In this document: in pieces, positions 60,659 through 64,000 of the stretch
How the letters are laid out: each line of letters begins with the position of its first letter
How positions within the stretch are numbered: position 1 is the stretch's first letter
Assembly (NCBI RefSeq): GCF_001546115.1
Contig: NZ_KQ955209.1
Location: forward strand, 1,130,286 to 1,194,285
DNA length: 64,000 nucleotides
Origin: Paracoccus aminovorans
Lineage (GTDB): Bacteria; Pseudomonadota; Alphaproteobacteria; Rhodobacterales; Rhodobacteraceae
Direction: 5' to 3'
Translations under genes and position numbers: made by a program
The notes under the pieces: model-generated
The model's input: only the letters and a program-made list of their open reading frames with translations
Database searches by the model: none
What the model was told of the DNA's origin: nothing

Positions 60659-61099
60659 ATGCGGAAACTGCTCTTGGCACTGGCGCTGCTGCCCGGGATG
60701 GCGCAGGCCGAGGCGCTGCTGATCGCGCCGGTGAAACTGCTCGATACCTCGCACGAGGCGCGCGACCAGACGGCCGAACACGCCCGGCGCCAGGCGCTGC
60801 TGGCCGAGGTCCTGGCAGCCGAGATGTCGGCCAGCCTGTTGCCCGCCGAGGCGGTGGCCGAGGCCTGTCCGCAGGAAACCGCCGATTGCCTGGTCTCGCT
60901 GCTGCGCGAACGCGGCGCGGATCGCGGGCTGTTCATCGTAGTGCAAAAGGCCAGCACGCTGATCCTGCAGGTCTTTGCCAGCCTGGTGGACCTCGAGGCC
61001 GGCAAGCTCATCACCCACGAGGAACTGAACTTCCGCGGCGACAACGACGAATCCTGGCGCCGCGCCGGCGTCTTTCTGGCCCGTCAGCTGCGCGACTGA
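60659..61099 (+). CDS. Exported protein of unknown function (DUF2380/DUF3280-like)
   Basis: A 146-residue protein with a signal peptide (MRKLLLALALLPGMAQA) and a site GGGGGAAAGG upstream. The mature domain (LLIAPVKLLDTSHEARDQTA, CPQETADCLVSLLRERGADR, GLFIVVQKASTLILQVFASL) resembles the DUF3280/DUF2380 periplasmic proteins; this family name is tentative. Two Cys are present in CPQETADC. It overlaps the convergent TfoX-C gene by 16 nt. Confidence 0.6.
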   Translation: MRKLLLALALLPGMAQAEALLIAPVKLLDTSHEARDQTAEHARRQALLAEVLAAEMSASLLPAEAVAEACPQETADCLVSLLRERGADRGLFIVVQKASTLILQVFASLVDLEAGKLITHEELNFRGDNDESWRRAGVFLARQLRD

Positions 61100-61419
61100 G
61101 GCGCGATCAGCCCGATCTCGCGCAGCGCCGCCTCGATGGGCGTCATGCCACCCCCGCGCGTCGCCTTGACCAGCGCGTCGAAGCGCGCGCGCAGCGCGGC
61201 CTTCTCGGGCCCGCGACAGTCGTTCCAGGGCCGGCCCTGCAACGACATGTGCAACACGTAATACCAGATGAAATGCGGCCGCGTGCCGGCGCGCAGCATG
61301 GCGGCATAGGCGTCATGCGCCCCCATGGCGCGCAGCGTCTCGGCATCCGCCACGCCGGCCTCGCGCAGCGCCTGCGCGGTCGCCGGGCCGATATTCGGGA
61401 TGCTGGTCAGGTCCGTCAT
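61084..61419 (-). CDS. TfoX/Sxy C-terminal domain protein
   Basis: A 111-residue protein with the TfoX_C helix-hairpin-helix-like start ([19 protein letters not shown] and [20 protein letters not shown]) and the conserved [19 protein letters not shown]. It lacks the TfoX N-terminal domain. Full-length TfoX controls competence in gamma-proteobacteria, but stand-alone C-domains have no proven role. Confidence 0.85.
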   Translation of the reverse strand: MTDLTSIPNIGPATAQALREAGVADAETLRAMGAHDAYAAMLRAGTRPHFIWYYVLHMSLQGRPWNDCRGPEKAALRARFDALVKATRGGGMTPIEAALREIGLIAPQSRS

Positions 61420-61487
61420 CTTGCGCCCGCACTTTCCAAGTCCCGCATCTTGCTGTATCAGCGCCGCATCCTCAAGGACAGCGCGGC

Positions 61488-62816
61488 ATGACGGACCAAG
61501 CCAAGACCCCGGCGGCGAAGAAGCTTTTCATCAAGACCTACGGCTGCCAGATGAACGTCTATGACAGCCAGCGCATGGCCGAGGCCATGGGCGCCGAGGG
61601 CTATGTCCTGACCGAGAACCAGGCCGAGGCGGACATGGTGCTGCTGAACACCTGCCACATCCGCGAAAAGGCCGCTGAGAAGCTGTATTCCGACCTCGGC
61701 CGGCTGAAGCCCCTGAAGGCCGAGCGCCCCGACCTGAAGATCGGCGTCGCCGGCTGCGTGGCCCAGGCCGAAGGCGCCGAGATCCAGCGCCGCATGCCCA
61801 TCGTCGATCTGGTCGTCGGCCCGCAGGCCTATCACCGCCTGCCGGCCATGGCCCGCGCCGGCGGCGGCGTCGACACCGAATTCCCGGCCGAGGACAAGTT
61901 CGAGCATCTGCCGAAGCCCGCCGCGACCCGGCGCGCGCCCGCCGCCTTCCTGACCGTGCAGGAGGGCTGCGACAAGTTCTGCGCCTTCTGCGTGGTGCCC
62001 TATACCCGCGGCGCCGAGGTCTCGCGCCCCGTCAGCCGCATCCTGGCCGAGGCCCGCGACCTGGTATCGCGCGGCGTGCGCGAGATCACGCTTCTGGGCC
62101 AGAACGTCAACGGCTGGCACGGCGAGGGGCAAGGCGGCGAATGGGGCTTCGGCCGGCTGATTCGCGCCCTGGCGGAAATCGACGGGCTCGACCGCATCCG
62201 CTATACCACCAGCCACCCGAACGACATGGCCGACGACCTGATCGAGGCGCATCGCGACGAGCCGAAGCTGATGCCCTATCTGCACCTGCCGGTGCAATCG
62301 GGCAGCGGCCGCATCCTCAAGGCGATGAACCGCAAGCATACGGTCGCGGAATACCTGCGGCTGATCGACCGCATCCGCGACGCGCGGCCCGACATCATGC
62401 TGACCTCGGATTTCATCGTCGGCTTCCCGGGTGAGACCGACCAGGACCATCAGGACACGCTGGACCTGGTGGCGCGGGTGAATTTCGGCACCGCCTTCAG
62501 CTTCAAATATTCGCCGCGTCCCGGCACGCCCGCCTATGAGCGGCCCGAGGTCGACAGCGACCTGGCCGACGCCCGGTTGCAGGAATTGCAGGCGCTGCTG
62601 AGCCGCCAGCAGAAGGCCGCGCAGCAGGGCATGGTCGGGCGCGAGCTGTCCGTGCTGTTCGAGAAACCGGGTCGCCTGCCGGGCCAGATGGTCGGCAAGT
62701 CGGATTACCTGCACGCGGTCTTCGTCGAGGCGCCCCGGGCGCAGGTCGGCGACCTGCTGCGGGTGCGCATCACCGCCAGCGCGCCGAATTCGCTGGCGGG
62801 CGAGCTGGTCGGCTGA
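61488..62816 (+). CDS. miaB: tRNA-2-methylthio-N6-dimethylallyladenosine synthase
   Basis: A 442-residue methylthiotransferase. The N-terminal cluster Cys are in [37 protein letters not shown] and [11 protein letters not shown]. The radical-SAM motif is [19 protein letters not shown] (CxxxCxxC). A C-terminal TRAM domain follows ([20 protein letters not shown]). It modifies A37 of tRNAs reading UNN codons. Confidence 0.96.
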   Translation: MTDQAKTPAAKKLFIKTYGCQMNVYDSQRMAEAMGAEGYVLTENQAEADMVLLNTCHIREKAAEKLYSDLGRLKPLKAERPDLKIGVAGCVAQAEGAEIQRRMPIVDLVVGPQAYHRLPAMARAGGGVDTEFPAEDKFEHLPKPAATRRAPAAFLTVQEGCDKFCAFCVVPYTRGAEVSRPVSRILAEARDLVSRGVREITLLGQNVNGWHGEGQGGEWGFGRLIRALAEIDGLDRIRYTTSHPNDMADDLIEAHRDEPKLMPYLHLPVQSGSGRILKAMNRKHTVAEYLRLIDRIRDARPDIMLTSDFIVGFPGETDQDHQDTLDLVARVNFGTAFSFKYSPRPGTPAYERPEVDSDLADARLQELQALLSRQQKAAQQGMVGRELSVLFEKPGRLPGQMVGKSDYLHAVFVEAPRAQVGDLLRVRITASAPNSLAGELVG

Positions 62817-62823
62817 GCGCGGC

Positions 62824-63225
62824 CTATTTGCCGTTCAGCGCGTCCAGTTCCGGGAACTTGTTCCAGGGCACGTCGCTGCGGTTGCAGATCGGATGGTCCA
62901 GCTCTCCGCCGATGGGCTTGCCGTCGCGCAGCGGGATGCCGATGCTATGCACGCCGGTATAGACGCCCTTGACGTTCTTGCTGTCGGCGCGGACGCAGAC
63001 GCCTTGCACGCCATTGCCGAAATTCGCGACATTCGAGATCTCGGCATAGCGGATCGAGGCCGGGTCATAGGCCACCCGCGCCGCCCCCTCGACCAGCAGC
63101 GCCCGCAGCTCCGGGCTGGGCGGGGTCGAGCGGGCGATGATCTCGCCATAGCGGTCGCCCTCCTGGCTTGCGCAACCCGCCAGCAACAGCAGGCTCGCCG
63201 CAAGGGTCATGCCGGTCTTTTTCAT
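62824..63225 (-). CDS. Lipoprotein of unknown function
   Basis: A 133-residue protein with a lipoprotein signal (MTLAASLLLLAGC, Cys about residue 18). The mature part has SIRYAEISNVANFGNGVQGV and a Cys pair (GVCVRADSKN, HPICNRSDVPW). It is not assigned to a family. It is convergent with miaB. The 203 nt upstream are AT-richer, contain CTCTTAAAGAG (63401-63411), and end at the second IS copy. Confidence 0.75.
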   Translation of the reverse strand: MKKTGMTLAASLLLLAGCASQEGDRYGEIIARSTPPSPELRALLVEGAARVAYDPASIRYAEISNVANFGNGVQGVCVRADSKNVKGVYTGVHSIGIPLRDGKPIGGELDHPICNRSDVPWNKFPELDALNGK

Positions 63226-63428
63226 CTGCCCATCCTCGCTCGGTGATCTTCGCTGCCGAGGCTAACGGTCTTTCTTCGCGAAGGAAAGCCCGCGGCGAGC
63301 GCCTCGAAAGTTTCTGGAGTTCGGCGGTATTGCATTGAAAAAATGGCAGAAACGGAGAAGTTAAGCATGGCTGTCAGGTAGCATGCTATGCTTTATAATG
63401 CTCTTAAAGAGCCGCATGCGGATCCAGG

Positions 63429-63758
63429 GTCAGGACTTCGGTAACGGGGTCGTCCCAGTCAAGCGGTTTTGCGCATACGGGATGTGCCGCCGGAGCGCGC
63501 GGTCTTGTTCTTTGAGAAAGTGATCTGCTTCCCTGTTCGGCAGCCTTCGCCTGAGATCGACCCGGGTGCATGCTTCGGTCCGTGGTCAGCGCTGTGGCTG
63601 CCAACATGATGCTGGTTCAATGCAATTCCGATGTGCCCATCTCATTGGCGTGCTCGATACGATCGGCATCAGTCCTGAGCACGGCATCACCGGAACCGCG
63701 TCCCGTGGGGACCTCGAAGGCCCGCGATCAGGCGGGCAGCAGTCTGGAATCTGTGTCT
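63429..63758 (-). ncRNA. Probable bridge/seek RNA region of the IS110-family element (copy 2)
   Basis: The counterpart of 34022-34351: 330 nt of noncoding element sequence next to the transposase 3' end. Identity of both copies means both would carry the same guide. Confidence 0.4.
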
Positions 63759-64000
63759 TCAGCCGGCATGAAGCACGGGAATGTCAAAACGGAAGTCGGT
63801 GTCATCCTTCCACATCCGGTGCAGGATCACGGCGATGCGGCGGGCCAGCGCAACCATCGCGCGCTTGGCACCCCGACGGCGCGCAAGTTTTGCCGCCCAG
63901 GTTCGCAGCCAGCTCGCCCGTCCACGATGCATCATGACGGTTGCGGCCTGGCACAGCGCGCGTCGAAGGTTGACGTCGCCTGCCTTGGTGATCCCGCCCG
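63759..64000 (-). CDS. IS110-family transposase, C-terminal part only (truncated by window end)
   Basis: About 80 C-terminal codons of the same transposase as 34352-35383, ending in the identical tail FRFDIPVLHAG. The catalytic domains lie beyond the window. Confidence 0.85.
   Translation of the reverse strand, partial: GGITKAGDVNLRRALCQAATVMMHRGRASWLRTWAAKLARRRGAKRAMVALARRIAVILHRMWKDDTDFRFDIPVLHAG

Larger units (their letters stand above)
63429..64000 (-). mobile_element. IS110-family insertion sequence, copy 2 (cut by window end)
   Basis: From 63429 to the window end the sequence matches copy 1 (34022-34593) with no difference that I found, at a constant offset of 29,407 nt and in the same orientation. 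Only the noncoding 3' part and the 3' end of the transposase gene are visible. The flank before 63429 differs from that of copy 1, which fixes the element boundary. The near-perfect identity implies recent transposition. Confidence 0.88.

Overview
The window is a GC-rich chromosomal segment of a Rhodobacteraceae bacterium, most likely a Paracoccus close to but distinct from P. denitrificans. The evidence is the gene content and order (smo polyol transporter, rsmI-yraN-gshB-comM, lpo-glnD-murJ, ccmEFH), an omega-transaminase that closely resembles the P. denitrificans enzyme as I recall it, and alphaproteobacterial regulatory words (a GTTC-N7-GTTC LexA box and TTAA-N7-TTAA CtrA boxes).

Layout. 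1-5.7 kb: tripartite RND efflux system (adaptor cut by the window edge, pump, outer-membrane factor). 5.9-7.9 kb: GlxA-type AraC regulator and a DUF72 protein. 7.9-16.8 kb: polyol uptake and catabolism: smoEFGK ABC transporter, mannitol-type dehydrogenase, HAD phosphatase, FGGY kinase and a convergent SorC-family repressor with a recognisable promoter/operator. 17-21.8 kb: acetate module (acs, DUF485 protein, actP) followed by an orphan receiver protein. 21.9-25.9 kb: a radical SAM enzyme with an SOS box and a C-terminal sliding-clamp motif, a betaine/homocysteine methyltransferase, trpS and a rhomboid-fold protein that lacks both catalytic residues. 25.9-33.9 kb: murJ, glnD, an Lpo-like lipoprotein, rsmI, yraN, gshB. 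34.0-35.5 kb: an IS110-family (IS1111-like) element with a long noncoding 3' part. 35.6-45.7 kb: frameshifted comM, coaBC, a suf gene set with two cysteine desulfurases and two YIP1-type membrane proteins, and tRNA-Arg(CCG). 46-51 kb: purL, a candidate small RNA, a LysR regulator, murI. 50.6-54.8 kb: ccmE, ccmF and ccmH, interrupted by an endolysin-holin pair. 54.9-63.2 kb: enoyl-CoA hydratase, NUDIX, DUF983, a PleD-like diguanylate cyclase, DUF3572, omega-transaminase, TfoX-C protein, miaB and small exported proteins. 63.4-64 kb: start of a second, apparently identical IS copy, in direct orientation 29.4 kb from the first.

The most interesting signals are regulatory. (1) The PA0069-family radical SAM gene has a perfect LexA box just upstream and encodes a protein ending in QLSLF, which points to a replication-linked DNA-repair enzyme. 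(2) The two perfect CtrA boxes I found sit upstream of the endolysin-holin pair and of comM, the two functions (donor lysis and recipient DNA processing) that CtrA controls for gene transfer agents in Rhodobacter capsulatus; here comM carries a one-base frameshift. (3) The IS element has the architecture of IS110/IS1111 elements that encode a bridge/seek RNA. (4) A small RNA candidate with an anti-Shine-Dalgarno loop and a strong terminator lies between lysR and purL. All assignments come from reading the sequence; no database search was run.
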